The position numbers were made by a program, and so were the translations under genes. A DNA stretch of 64,000 nt, taken from assembly GCA_000827325.1 (NCBI GenBank), contig KN832887.1, positions 901,337 through 965,336 on the forward strand, written 5' to 3'. The DNA comes from Oidiodendron maius Zn. Lineage: Eukaryota; Ascomycota; Leotiomycetes; Myxotrichaceae. Below are positions 11,794 to 24,041 of this stretch, one piece after another. Every line of letters starts with the position of its first letter. The stretch's first letter is position 1. The notes below the pieces were generated by a model. The model did no database searches, was not told the DNA's origin, and was given only the letters and a program-made list of their open reading frames with translations.

Positions 11794-14700
11794 AGTTATT
11801 AATTGGCCGTGGTTGCGGTTGGATGAATGATATGATGTCTAGTTTATGTTGATACGTTTAGTATGGGCTTGGGTTCGGCAAGAACTATATATAGCATTCA
11901 GTTGGTTGACAAATCTACAACGGTCAGCAATATTCGGAGCAACTGCACAGTAGTTATATAGTAATTATTAATTGCTGGCGTCGCTTTCCCTGACCGCGTA
12001 ATTGCGGTAAGGCCCTGGTGCTGGATCTTCGCCAAAGAGTATCCTGTGGTTACGATTTAAGGTGTCTTACTAATTACGAGAGGATAGGCCTATACTTCTA
12101 GCTCTCCCTTTTACACCATGGCTCAAAGGTTAGTAGCATCAGTGGGTCTAGTTTACGATCGTAACTGCATGACCATTTCCTACTTTTGTGCACTTGCAGC
12201 AATAACGCTTACATATCGTTTTGTATTTGTAAGTTGCCAGCTGATGATGCTGCCTCCCTACCCTGCCCTGTAGGATTATATCCCTTGGATCAAATGGATG
12301 GTGTAGATCGTTCTCAGGCGTCTATAGTGGTGAGACATTGAGGTCGTGAACTGCAGCGCCACTCCGAAGATGCCGGCCGCGGCATTATGCAATGCACCAG
12401 CAAGGCGGCGCGAATCCACATACAGTGGGTGCATGGGTGACGGCCACTACACGAAATGACTCGATGTGTCACAAGCCAAGCGAAACCGGAATTGGCGGAC
12501 TTTGTTAGACTTATTGATATTTAAGAGTTTTCATTGCTAGTTCAACAAAGCAGCATGTTAACGGTCTAGAGCGGTTATTTCCTGTACCCCTAATGCGAAT
12601 AGATTATTTATTTAGTATTAACTTTGACTTTAATATGATAGCAATATTCAAGATCCATTCGACCCAGTGAAACAAAGCAACCACGTAAGCCAGCTTAAAA
12701 TGACAGATGCACAACATATCTTCAGGTGTGATGAGTACCAATTCGTCCACTAGTAGTTATAGGCTCCAAAGATTTATATCTGGAGCGAACGAAGTCTATT
12801 ATCTATTTATTAATAACCGTTAGAGCCAAAGGCCCAAAGATCCTTTCTGGGCTCAACTCGTCATAAAAAAGTCATCACAGATCGAGAGCAATGTTTACTT
12901 GAGGAATGGTGGGAGAAACGTAGATTACTTCCCCTTCGGTCTTCGAGCTTCAAACTTATTGCAGAATTAGTCAAGAGCACAACAGTGCGCGTGGCTCTTA
13001 AGCACTGAACTTCAATTGTTCCCCGCGCCAAGGAAACTCGACACGAAGACGCTTTGACCATTAGCAACAACGAGGAAAGACGACACGAGAGCTAAGGACG
13101 ACAAGATTATCAGCTTTCCATAGCTATCCGGTGTCTTTCACATCGGCCAAAGTCCTTAACTGGCACCCCCTAATGCCCCATTCCTATTACTCCTTTATCT
13201 ACTGCAGTTCCCCCAATTCACCTCGTCACTATCTTCCGCTGCATTCACGCTTTTCTGCTAAAATATTTCTCATTAGGCGTGGTCGTTCTCCAAATTCCTT
13301 ATAGTCATCGAACCTACTTATGTTCATGCGACAGACAATGGATCGTCATACTAAGTCCTCTATTCGTCGCCACTTAATTTGTAGCAACTACTGGTGCCAT
13401 CTATATGTTCTCCCGGTCGGCTCACTGTACCCTTTAAGCTCCAAAAACGCACGTACCTTCTCCTATATTCCAGGGGAGAACAGTGCTTCGCAATTCAACC
13501 CGTAGACCCGATCATTCTTCGAAATAAATTAAAATTAAAATAAATGGGGGTTCATTTTCGCAGTACTTTTTTCTTTTTCATGCGCCATCTTTTAAAGTGG
13601 AGCGAATATTGTATGCCCTTTAGCCTGTCGGCTGTAATTGCCTTACAATATTCATTGTTACACGAGCCTGTGGCTACTGCTGATAAAGATACTAGAAATG
13701 CACCAGCAGTGAGATCCAGTCCGATCGCCTCCTGGCATCTCGACTTCTTCTAGTTTCATCACAGCCGCAATTATTGATGCCAGCTTCGAATCCTAGATAC
13801 CATCTCTCCGCGGCCCTGTCTTAAGGAGCGAAATTACAATACGGCGAATAATGCAACGAATCCCAACCTAATAGAGTACCTCACAAAGCGATAGTAAAAC
13901 CGAAAATAGAGAGATAGCATGTCTAACTTATAGTGTTGCGTGTTCGTCACGTAAGTAATTGTTCTGCCAGAGCGACAATGCGCTCGAATTTTGATTGGTA
14001 TTGGTCATAAGTTAATCGACCTTCGCATTACTGAGATCAACACACAGAAACACGTTGATATCTATAACTAAGGTGCATACTAGCAACAACTCTTCTGTGT
14101 CAGCGTACTGAAAATTATACGACTGTTGTTTGATGGACCACCAAAGGCTAGATATGTATTCTGCTGGGGGGGATTTCTTTGAAGCTCTACTAGGCTTTGA
14201 TATTACACATTGACGACTTTTAGAACATGACGCTACATAGGGTGATAAAGTTGTAGCAATTGCGGATACAATAATAGTGCGCCGGAGTCCACGGTGAGGG
14301 AATAACAGGGAGGGTTGAGAAAAGGAGGCGGGGGGAGAAGATACAGATGTGATGGGAGGCGGTCGTGTCATTTCCAATTTTTCTGCGTCCTTGCAGTATG
14401 ATTGATGCTTTCAGCCTCCATTCCCAACACATGTGTGCTTCGTGAGTTCGGATCATAGATTGTATGCCAGTCAGTGTTGCTAGGATTATCCTCATATTCC
14501 TGTGTGATACGTTGGAAGGGTACAGGGGCAGAGATAGCCTCATGGCGAGGAGTTGAGACTAGAGTTGGCAAGAGCGTTGGATGTGCGGCTTCCTGAAAGG
14601 CTGTCACGACCACATGAGAAGCAGTTGGTTATCTTGGTAGCACTGGATTGTGCCACCAGCACAACCACCAGAAAATTCGGAAGTAAAGAGGGATGAGCAG

Positions 14701-15056
14701 GAGGGACAGTACACACCCCAAGGTGGGTCTACTAATGTAATGTGCGTACCGTAAACTATGACTATGGCATCATGATGTACGTGAGCGGTTGTCCAGTCGT
14801 GAGTCTAACAAGGACTTTTCATACCCACTCCAGCAGATCCTTCTAGCGCAATGTGTTTCGCGTGGAGAATAATAAAATAGAGACCCACTCCCCACCCCCT
14901 TTCTCTTTCTTTTCTGTTTCAGCCCCTATTATATATCGCTTGCCATCCTTACTCGTCGTGATTTCCGGTGGCGTCTGGGCTCTCTTCCAGCTTGGATATA
15001 TTCAAACGGCTTGCTCTAGAGTCCACTGGCCTACCAATCTGGTTGCCCAACTCTCC
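11794..15056. other. long region without a supported gene
   Basis: About 3.3 kb. Short open frames occur on both strands but without domain motifs. On the minus strand 14613-14368 has a coherent-looking stretch (VVVTAFQEAAHPTLLP..) preceded at about 14700-14630 by a very hydrophobic, Trp-rich stretch that could be an old membrane-protein end; stops and lack of splice sites prevent a model. 14290-14345 is G-rich on the plus strand. No RNA gene recognised. Confidence 0.35.
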
Positions 15057-15938
15057 ATGTCCTCGCTCGCGCAACTTAGCTTCTGGCTCGCGACTTTTGC
15101 TGGCGTGTCTGCGACAGGCTCTTTCATCCAGCCTCCCCAACCCGGGCCCACTGGGGATTTCAGCAATGACCCGACCTATAAGATAGGGTCAATCATGAGT
15201 GTAGAATGGGAGTCAAACCTCACCTCTATGGACCTCCGTCTGTTCCAGCAGTATCCATTACCGGATGGCGTATGGACATATACAGATCTGGAACGTAAGC
15301 AACGCCCCTGACTCTTTCCAATTCACAATTTCAATTTTGTTGTGAATGAAGCTAACTGAGATATAGTCGCCATACAGGACGAGAGGGCTAACTGGACTGT
15401 GAGCCTCGACGGCCTTATTTCTGATATCCCAAACGGCCAAGATGCGGTCTTATTTTTTGTAGTTTCGAAGGCCGGATCGCCTAATTGGGATTCGGACTCC
15501 CACTACTTCAATGTCAGCGTACCTCAGACTACGACAACAATACCAGCGAGCGAAACGACGACCATGATGTCGAGCACCTCGAGTCCGCTTAAGACATCTG
15601 CAACGCAACAATCCACACCCACATCCACATCAAGTCCAGCAGCGACGTCGGCACCGCATGTGGCATCCCACGGGCTATCTAATGGAGCAATTGCTGGCAT
15701 AGCTGTTGCGGTGACAATCGTTAGCATCTTGGTGATTGGCGGGTTGGTATTCCTAGCTTGGAAGCATTTCCAGAAAAATAGAGACCAAAAGGAACCAGGA
15801 GCCGAATTGCCAGGCACAAAAATGGATAAGATAGATACGGTGCCTGCAGAAGGGCTTTACGAGGTACCTGCAGAGAATCAACATTGTACTCACGAGATGC
15901 CTACACAACCTCAAGAAAGGATCCACGAGGCACCTTGA
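15057..15938 (+). CDS. secreted-type single-pass membrane glycoprotein with Ser/Thr-rich stalk, 269 aa
   Basis: Exons 15057-15294 and 15367-15938 flank a 72-bp intron (GTAAGC..ATAG) and give 269 aa. The chosen ATG starts a clean signal peptide (MSSLAQLSFWLATFAGVSAT). Next comes an extracellular domain of about 110 residues with repeated Trp and N-glycosylation sites (NLTS, NWTV), a Ser/Thr-rich stalk (134-178), one transmembrane helix at 186-211 and a charged cytoplasmic tail with two 'VPAE' units. This architecture is common in filamentous fungi for Mid2/Wsc-like wall-stress sensors and uncharacterised surface proteins; no WSC cysteines are present, so it is not a WSC sensor. Function unknown; intact. 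Confidence 0.85.
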
Positions 15939-16006
15939 ACAGAGCCAGGACGGATCCGAGGAGTCCAGGGACGGCCAAGATGAAGTAGGAGTGAGAATTC
16001 ATGGAC

Positions 16007-16228
16007 TTATTTTTCGTGTATTATAACTGAAACCACCGTTCCGCATCGTGGTGAAAACTCCCGAGACAATCGAATTAACTCCAATAACCTCTCCCTCCTC
16101 TCCTGTTGTTCAAATCGATTGTCCGAGGCCATACACAAGGTTTCACTGATACGGTGCATATTACTCAACCGCACTTCTGCCCGCTTCATCCTCTCCGACA
16201 CCGCATTGATGTGCTTCCATCTTGCTGC
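16007..16228 (-). pseudogene. possible helical coding remnant
   Basis: Leftward frame from about 16228 to 16007 gives a strongly helical, Arg/Glu-rich peptide (SERMKRAEVRLSNMHRI.., QQERRERLLELIRLSR) that ends in a stop. The composition suggests a coiled-coil or helical N-terminal domain, but a stop lies just upstream and no family is recognised. It may be chance. Confidence 0.2.
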
Positions 16229-16589
16229 TTAAGTCTTTGCGGCGAAGGTCTACTCCGAGTCATTACACCGACTAGCTACAACATCTCGCGAGGCCCCACT
16301 CATGGTAATTCTGCGTTGACAGATATTCCATATGATTATGCTCATTCGGTTCAGGTCTCGACTGGGGCTACAAATAATTTTGAATCCAAGTCTGCTACAC
16401 TTCAACGTTATCATGTCTATCGGTGTATGCAATATCTGTTTGAATGCAGCTTCACTCGTGGCCGAGAGCAACGAAATATATTACCAAGAGAAATCAACAG
16501 TGCCAATTTCACTCTACAGAACGGTCTGTGACTCTCAACAGAACGTGTGTGAACAGACGACAACGCGACCTACGTAACTGTCAAGGTAC

Positions 16590-16612
16590 CAACCTGATCA
16601 ATGATCAGGTTG
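16590..16612. repeat. perfect 23-bp palindrome
   Basis: Arms CAACCTGATCA and TGATCAGGTTG around a single central A. Not a terminator-like hairpin in a eukaryote; it could be a dimeric regulator site or the centre of a vanished inverted repeat. Confidence 0.6.
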
Positions 16613-19151
16613 CAATATAATGCAAATTGTATAGATAATACGTATGCGCATATGATTCTGTGCACATCCACCATGCTACAATAATTGTCTCAAAACTGAT
16701 ATCTAATTCATACAAGATCCATCATTATTAGTAATGTCAGTAATGTCAGTAATGAAGGAGTCCGTTACCTAATTCTAACCATACTAATGGGTAGAGTTAC
16801 TTTTCATTATCTCTTTAGTAGCATAACGACTCTTATCGTGCACGGAATACGAGAAATATACAACGATGAATACCGGATTACTCAGAAATGTGACTGAACA
16901 TAAGAACAGTGCTTTAAGTGGGCTTCTCGAAGGCGATAAAATTCTATCTTCATTGATGGAGTCGCTTCAATTCTTGAAGCTAACCTGAAGCTGACTCTGA
17001 TTGAAGCTGAAGAGTGGGTATTGGTATGTTAAGTCAAATATCTAGCTGATTGAGTAGTTTGTCGACATGTCGACCGAAACTGCCATGTACTTAGCAGTGA
17101 CGAAGATGTCGGTCTTAATAGTGCTAGCAGCAGAGACACCATCTTGATAAGAGTTGTGGGACGCTATAAGAGCGTGAGCACGAGTGGTCAGAAGCACGCA
17201 ACTGACACTCTCCAATATTAATATCTGATACAACATCCACGCTATCTGGAACAGTCAATATAACACCACAAAATGTCTGCTAGTTGCCCTACGTACTAAA
17301 GGCGATGAAGTGTGAGACATTGAGGACGCTTTTAGTCACCTGATAGAGGGGACAAGCTTTGGCAATCTACACCTCCCGGGAGGGAAATGGGGACAAATAT
17401 TACAGCCGTGATGTCCGAAGGCGTGATAGATGTCATATCTGTGCCAAAACCAAGCCAGCATTGAGGAATAAAAGGAGCATCCGAGCCAGACCTGTTGGAC
17501 CAGAGTTTGAAGTGCTAGGCATAAGGGGGCTTTCGCAGCAAAATCTGTTTTGGTGGTGTTACCTTTCGATGAAAATTGATATATGTTGGGGGTTGTATAT
17601 AGGACGCATTCTTCAGATGGTAAGAATGGGCCTGCTATCAATACGGTCTCTATACACTTTGGATTCGGAGAATCGAGGTGCTTCCTGCTCAGTTCCTCAG
17701 CATCTGTGGAGACGACTGGCCGAGCTACCCGTCGCTTTCTATCAGCCACCATATGAGCAAAGTCGTGAAGGAGAAGGTGATCGTTTCGTAATAATTTAGT
17801 GCCATTACAAAGAGAGCCATCAATGGAGGACGCGGACCGGGGTTATTCCTTTGTGCTACGGGTCACCGGACGACTTGTCTCTAGTTCGCAGCTGAGAGCA
17901 GACAAATCGACTGCGAGCCAGGTCCGAGGCCTGCGACCATTAGCAGCCCCATTATAGCGATATGACCATTAATAGGAGGTTTCATGGCTCATGGTCTTCT
18001 GCTACGAGTGGAAGGCAATAAGACTAGACATTTGATATCAGGAAATGTTTATTACATTCTACTCTACATGGGGTAGTTTATAGAGGCATACTGAATATTG
18101 AATATCTTGACTAGTATATCGACCTTACTATACGAGAGTACGCCACATGTCTGAGCTGAATTTACAGAGTATAGACAGGGTCTATTATCCGGTGAGATAT
18201 ATATTAAGTTAAGCAATTAGTAACAGACTTGGTAAGCGACCTTCGCATGCAAGTAAGACGCCCACCTGACGTTACCGTACAATTTACTCGGTTAGCCCTG
18301 TGTTGGTGGCTGGCTGCAGGCGCTAAAAGAGTAAGGAATAAATCAATCAATCAATCATAGTGGCTGGCTGGCTGAGACCCTCCGTTGTACCACCCTGCAT
18401 ATAGTTTAGCGAAGTTTGCCTGCACGGCCGTTGAACTGTAGCATCAACTTATAATAGACGCAACGTAGCTTCATAAGTGTAATTAATGAAGAAGCTCTTA
18501 CGAGAAAGGGGAGCTGAGTCGCGCTGACATTGGCTCTCTCGGGGTTCCAGATACCTAGAAAATTACGCCACTATATGCCTACATGCGATTCGAGCGTCCG
18601 AAGCCCAAGCTGCACAGCAGTGATTATTGGCTCTAAGCGCCAAATCTCCGCATCCCACAGGTTAAAGCTACGCAGGCGGAGTTGTTTTACATGGGTCGTT
18701 CTGTCCTGCCAGCTGGAGTCAGTAGCAATGGCTTGCTGATATTAATTGATGTTTGTGCTCAGACTCCAATATCCACGAATCACTATATAGCTCAGTCATA
18801 CTCAATATCACATGCCTGGCCAGGTTGTGCAGCGCCCAGTCATATAGGAGTGAAGTGGCGTGGGCGAAGGATTATAATTATCACTTTTATATTTTTGGAG
18901 GCTTATCAGCTGCAGCTGAACAGCAGTTGATATACTGCAGATATAATACATGGTATATTATATTCTTACGCTATCACTGATTTAGCTGCTCCCCAGCTGT
19001 ACTTTTACGTCTTCTGAACTGACCTTTCTCGATATAAATATGTAGCTCTTCACTCCCTTTCCTTCTGACTATAGTTTTTTCAAATCAGTCTTCTTTCTCG
19101 AAAGCGCCACGAAACATCCCTTCTGTCTTACCAGTCAAAGAATATTTCAAA

Positions 19152-20441
19152 ATGACGAATATTACTCCTGCTACCCAAGTCAACCTCCTCACCAAGCTGC
19201 CCGCGCCCTCCGGTGCAATCCCGCAGCTCTCCAGCGGCATTGTATCACTGTTTCAAGATGAAAACTGGACTAGTCAGAGACTCGACCTTAATATCAATGA
19301 TTACGCGCCCAACCAGCGCCAGACGATCCCAAATTTCATGACCGATCAAGCCACTTACATTGCTTTTAACCTGCCAATCGGCACGGTGATGACTTTGATG
19401 GATAATATAGTACCGGTCCCTTCCGGAGGGAACGTAGCCGACCTTAGTGGTTGCGGTCGCTCCGTAGACCTAGTTGGCACTGGCCAGACGGAGGCAGTCA
19501 ACCTAATGGCTGACAACGAAAACGACTGCATCTCTTCTTTCTTTTGGCGAACAGTCGACCTCGACATCGGCGCCATCGAGGTATTCGGTGATATAAACTT
19601 CGGCGGTAATCGTTCGACAATTTTCCTAAGCGAGTGGAATTCCGGAACAATCTATTCGATTACCAGCTGGTGGCTACAGGACCAGATCTCCTCGATCCGC
19701 TGGAGGACACTGAATGATCGACAGACAGCTGTGATGTTCGACAACCAAGACGGAACAGGTAACCAATACAATAATATCAAGGGCTGGGGCAGCACCAAGG
19801 AAATCTCTAACCTGGCTGATATCAGCTTCAATGACGCGATATCTGCATTCCGCTGGGAGAGCATCGTCCCTGTTAAGGAAATCATCGCACCGTTCAACAT
19901 TATCGCAAGCAGCGGTACAGGCTCGTCCGGCCTCTCCTCCGTGGTAAATGGTACCAATAATAGCTCGGTGGAGCAGCCTGTTACCGTGAGTATCAATAAC
20001 GAGACTGCACAGACAGTGACTCTTGAGACCATGGACCAAACTGTAACAGGCTTCACTTACACAGTAACCGCGGAGGAGACTGTAGGCATTGACGGCGACG
20101 AGGAAAAGACAACATGGTCAGTGGGACTCAACTTTACCTATACGCAGAGCACCACCAAGACAACCAGCGAGACGCAGACAATCGCGCTAAATATCTCGCA
20201 AACTATCAACGCACCGCCCATGACCAACTACACGGCGACGTTGCTGGTGAGCATCGGGCAGCTCCCCCCCACGGTATATAGTACCTCCGCGCAACGCTGG
20301 TACACGGACCCCGTGGCCGGCTCTCAGCAGGATCCCACAAATAACAATTGGTATAAGCGTATCGAGCCTGTAACGGTCAGTATGAGTGGCAGCCTCGCAA
20401 GTAACGCGACGGTGAATATCAACGCGACGCCGCTTTCGTAG
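19152..20441 (+). CDS. beta/gamma-crystallin-like plus aerolysin-type beta-pore-forming protein, 429 aa
   Basis: A single uninterrupted exon of 430 codons. Residues about 29-235 hold three or four Greek-key-like units of the beta/gamma-crystallin type (IVSLFQDENWTSQRLDL, AIEVFGDINFGGNRS.. followed by SSIRWRTL, and AVMFDNQDG.. followed by ISAFRWE). Residues about 275-429 form an aerolysin/ETX-MTX2-like module: long alternating Ser/Thr-polar strands and an amphipathic insertion strand around 310-345. There is no signal peptide, so the product is cytosolic or released by a non-classical route. Related two-module proteins are known as pore formers in animals, and aerolysin-fold proteins occur in fungi as lectin-like defence proteins. 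Target and activity here are inference. No lesion is seen. Confidence 0.8.
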   Translation: MTNITPATQVNLLTKLPAPSGAIPQLSSGIVSLFQDENWTSQRLDLNINDYAPNQRQTIPNFMTDQATYIAFNLPIGTVMTLMDNIVPVPSGGNVADLSGCGRSVDLVGTGQTEAVNLMADNENDCISSFFWRTVDLDIGAIEVFGDINFGGNRSTIFLSEWNSGTIYSITSWWLQDQISSIRWRTLNDRQTAVMFDNQDGTGNQYNNIKGWGSTKEISNLADISFNDAISAFRWESIVPVKEIIAPFNIIASSGTGSSGLSSVVNGTNNSSVEQPVTVSINNETAQTVTLETMDQTVTGFTYTVTAEETVGIDGDEEKTTWSVGLNFTYTQSTTKTTSETQTIALNISQTINAPPMTNYTATLLVSIGQLPPTVYSTSAQRWYTDPVAGSQQDPTNNNWYKRIEPVTVSMSGSLASNATVNINATPLS

Positions 20442-20768
20442 CACTGGGCTAGCTTAATTGCCGTGCGGTCAGGCGGGCTATATTAAGTCTATATGATGAA
20501 TTAAGATCTATTATGAGAAAGATAGTTTTCAATTGCAATTCCATAAATATAATGATTCGTAATTTATATGTCATTAGAAGGAGGGCTTAATTATAACATC
20601 AGCAGACGTACAGTACTTGACCATAATAATACGCGATTTCAGCGCACTACACAAAATGCCCCTATATATAACGATATATATTTATATGTAACTACTTAAC
20701 TACATCCATGATTTAAATGGAACCGTGGAAATCACCCTATTAGATATATATAAAATGGTCCCCTAAAT
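20442..20768. other. AT-rich 3' flank
   Basis: 3' flank of the crystallin-aerolysin gene, TATA-rich, up to the terminal repeat of element I. No gene. Confidence 0.4.
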
Positions 20769-20811
20769 TAACGTCCATCCTTCCGTAGCGAGAAACCCTC
20801 CGTGCCGAGAA
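20769..20811 (+). repeat. left terminal inverted repeat of element I
   Basis: Starts TAACGTCCATCC and ends CCGTGCCGAGAA. The segment just inside (to about 20960) resembles the segment inside the left end of element II and the SesA remnant at 45929-46338. Confidence 0.6.
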
Positions 20812-20965
20812 AAATAATAGGTACTTTGACTTCAAGCAATTCGAACTTTGCACGCACATCGTTACCTGTAATTAATTTATATTAGTCGTGTTTCGTAGCT
20901 ACTCCTAAACACTCCAAACCACTTATACAAGAAAATTGCGTTTGTATCGTCGCGTTTACGTTTGA
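20812..20965 (-). pseudogene. SesA-like N-terminal fragment next to the element I end
   Basis: Read leftward, a short frame gives DVRAKFELLEVKVPII, aligning with DVCIASEMLKVKLPLI of the SesA remnant at 45929-46338. Nucleotide similarity to that copy extends over about 150 bp (shared CTCCTAAACAC, TTTGTAT-GTCGCG). The reading frame runs directly into the terminal repeat. Only a scrap. Confidence 0.4.
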
Positions 20966-21504
20966 TTTGCAGGACGTCTATCTTTATAGTAAGACAAGGA
21001 TTATTTACTACAGTTCCATTATCAAGCTCTTATTACTCCTAATACTTCTAGGAAGGTCTTCATCAAGCTGCTAAGGCCTCACACCTATATAGGAAATTGT
21101 TATTAGCCTTGTGGCTGCAGTGGCGCGCAAATTCATACATGATCGCCACGCGGATCTATACCTCGGATGAAGGTGAGTGACGATTTTAGTTAGTGCGAAA
21201 CAACCCCGCAATATTTACAGCGTAATTTCAATTATGAAGCCTTAGGCATTAAGGGCAACTGTGGCTGGAGAATACTGTTTGGTGCCTGGTGCGCCACATC
21301 CAGCTTAGTAATAACTTCAATTCCTGCTAACTTAGTGCTGGCGCAGTTGGTCCAGGCACAAAAATCGCAAACACTATCCCCTGCCGATGCTCTTCCCGCG
21401 CCTTGCGACACAAATAAGCGCTGTTCATGTTCAGCACTTAGAATGGTTGAAGAACCATCTGGAATTAGCGTATCCGTCGCTCGTCAACGCATCAAAAATC
21501 ATAC

Positions 21505-24041
21505 ATGCTCAGGGTCTTCCTCCCCCGGGACGAGGATGAGGAAGAGGAGGCCGAGACCCCAAGTGCTCATCAAACGCCGCCCGATTCGGAGAAGAGTACC
21601 ATCAGCATCTACGAGGAAGGTTCAGGTCCAGACTCGGAGAATCCAAAATTTTCCAAAGAGATACTGGAGGTTGCGCGCAAAGTTTACGACGAGAACCGAA
21701 TGTACGTCTCAGTAGGGCAGGGAATGAAGAATAACTGCCGTCGCAATGGACTACTCCTCAAGAAGTTCGCCGACGAAAGTGGCAGAGTCCGTATGCACGG
21801 CTCCAGGAATTACTATCGAGAGTACGATATCCCCCCCTAACAATGCTAGTAGCCACGACTGTATTGACGTTGCAAGTGAGCGTTCAACGACACCCAATGG
21901 CTCGCGGATCATTCATCGCGACGATCCCGATCCCAGTCCCAAGCCGTGTCCCGCGTTCATTCATCCATTGTACGGGTCGACCGTCGAGTATCGCAACGAA
22001 AAGAAGCGTGAGTATTCTGTGACTGTCCGGCTTTCGGGCCTTAGGGACGCCGCCGCCAATTGCGGATTCTGCCATGTGCTTTACACCGGTGTCCAGTCCT
22101 GGCGGGAAAGCTGGATTCACCAATGGGCAACGTTCAGCTGGATAAAAGAGCACCAACCGATTACGACGGATGAGCTATGGGACCAACTCTGGGAGCAACA
22201 GCCATGGTTAATCCAGTTCCGCGATGAGATAGAGAACAGAACGCCAGTGGACGAGGATCAGATACACCTTGATATTACGTTTGCGAGGGGACATACTTCT
22301 TTCACTGTGGATTTGCAGCTGCTGTTACGAGCCGATTGTAACGATCCACTGCCGTCGATTGCGAAGCTTGAGTTTTATACTGCACCTGGTTTGTCAACCC
22401 TTCTCATCGTGTACCTTGGTTGGCTAGTATATGTTGACATGTTGTATCGGCGATTCATGCATGCTGATATAGTTTTTAGGGGCACAAAGTCCCTGGGCCG
22501 CTTTCGGACCTTCGACACACGTTTACAGCAATGTTGGTGACCCAAGATGCCTTGACCATATCCGGACGTGGGTCGCAGACTGTCGAGACAATCATCCTTC
22601 CTGTGGACTGGTATCGCAATCGGGCACACCAAGAAGACTCCTGCGGATCGACTTATTAGACGCTCCGGAGGTTCTTGGAGGCGTGCCAAAGCTGGGCATC
22701 CATCTTGAGGATACCGATGCAGAAACGACCTATGACTATGTTGCTGTCAGCCACTGTTGGGCCATCTCCAAACCTGTTCAAACCACAAAAGACAATATCG
22801 CCGTCCACCGAGATGCGGTACCGTGGAATGAACTGTCAGAGAGCTTGCAGGATTCAGTCCTAATGGCCTTCTCCATCGGGTTCGATTTTATTTGGATCGA
22901 TTCACTGTGCATAATACAGCATGACCACGCTGACTGGGCATCCGAGGCCCCGCGTATGGGCTTGATGTACCGTAATGCGGCTCTTGTCTTTGCGCTGCTC
23001 GGCGAGACTCTGGCACTCGGCAAGAGCTCAAAGAAAAGTATGCAAGATCCGGTCCATCCGACAGACCCTTTGATCTATTGTCGATACAAGATGAACCATC
23101 TGGCGTTCTCGTCTTCCCCTGGTGATGGAGACTCCTGGTTTGGTCGGGCATGGTGTATGCAGGAGCGAATCAATGCCTCAAGGATATTGTACTTCGGCGG
23201 CACTCATGAAGAGCTTATTTTCGAGTGTAATGAATCCATTGCTTGCGAATGTGGCCGTCTCGACAAGAAAGAGCAGGAAACGCCGAAATTGGGGCTTAAT
23301 AAAGCTCTTGCTCAGGCAATGGATCACGATGGGGCTGTGTCGAGAACTGCTCTGTGGAGCGTATATATCGAGCTCTGCGAGAATTACACAGCAAGAAGTC
23401 TCACTGTTGCCACTGACAAGTTGCCGGCCATATCGAGCTTCATGCGCTTTTTCGCGCCATATTTCGACAAGTATTATGCTGGAATATGGAGGTTCAATCT
23501 CATCTGTGGACTACAATGGGAGACCCTCGATACCTCAAAGTGTTCTCGACCAGCAACCTACGTTGCACCGTCCTTCTCCTGGGCCTCTCTGTCTGGACCT
23601 GTGATCTGGTATATAGACTCGAATAAGATGCCTTCAGATGACACACACGACTTCTGTATCGTTATGGGTATTTCTTGTACTCCAGAGTCGGACGGCATGG
23701 GCATGGTCATCGATGGATACATGAAGCTGAAGGGTTGGATCACGACCGCACAAGTAAAAGATAAAACGTGGCATCGCCCCGACGGCCGATTGGAGATGTG
23801 TCAAGCTGGGGCATCCAAATTCTACATGGCGGTGGACACAATACAAGATTGGGAAATCTTGCAGGCTGGGTCTAGCGTCACCTGCTTCGACCTTATGAGA
23901 GACAAAGATGCCGAGTACGTCTCTGGCTTGATGCTGTTGCCTCTCGAGGGAAGGGATGGGCATTATCGGCGGATCGGTTTCTCAGCCATGAGGAAGAACA
24001 ATTTTGCGCAAGCTACCAAGAGAGAGATTGTGATTCTCTAG
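21505..24041 (+). CDS. HET-domain protein with long N-terminal extension, 765 aa
   Basis: Model: exons 21505-21701, 21850-22388, 22480-24041, joined by GT..AG introns of 148 bp (branch CCTAAC close to the acceptor) and 91 bp; phases agree and give 765 aa. The first 50 residues are acidic low complexity. The middle contains the 'RDAAANCGFCHVLYTGV' N-terminal cysteine region and 'LEFYTAPG' block seen in many fungal HET proteins, then 'HPSCG', 'RLLRIDLLDAPE', and the HET core YDYVAVSHCWA, FDFIWIDSLCIIQ, DWASEAPRMGLMY, and GRAWCMQERINASRILYFG. The C-terminal half ends in the usual beta-rich tail. No lesion is seen in this frame. The first exon and intron are less certain than the rest; a start at 21746 is the alternative. 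Confidence 0.85.

Larger units (their letters stand above)
15939..19151. other. long gene-poor region
   Basis: About 3.2 kb with TA-rich stretches. It contains tandem copies of AGTAATGTC near 16735, a run of CAAT repeats with flanking GGCTGGCTG units near 18300-18375, and opposing open frames at 17336-17799 on both strands with no motif. The final 100 bp before 19152 is the promoter and 5' leader of the crystallin-aerolysin gene (pyrimidine-rich tracts, A at -3). Confidence 0.4.

Noticed and set aside
17336-17799. Overlapping open frames of about 140 codons on both strands.
   Set aside because: Neither has a recognisable domain, splice sites or convincing start; either could be chance.
19652-20056. 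Long open frames antisense to the crystallin-aerolysin gene.
   Set aside because: They follow from the codon composition of the sense gene; no motif and no start context.
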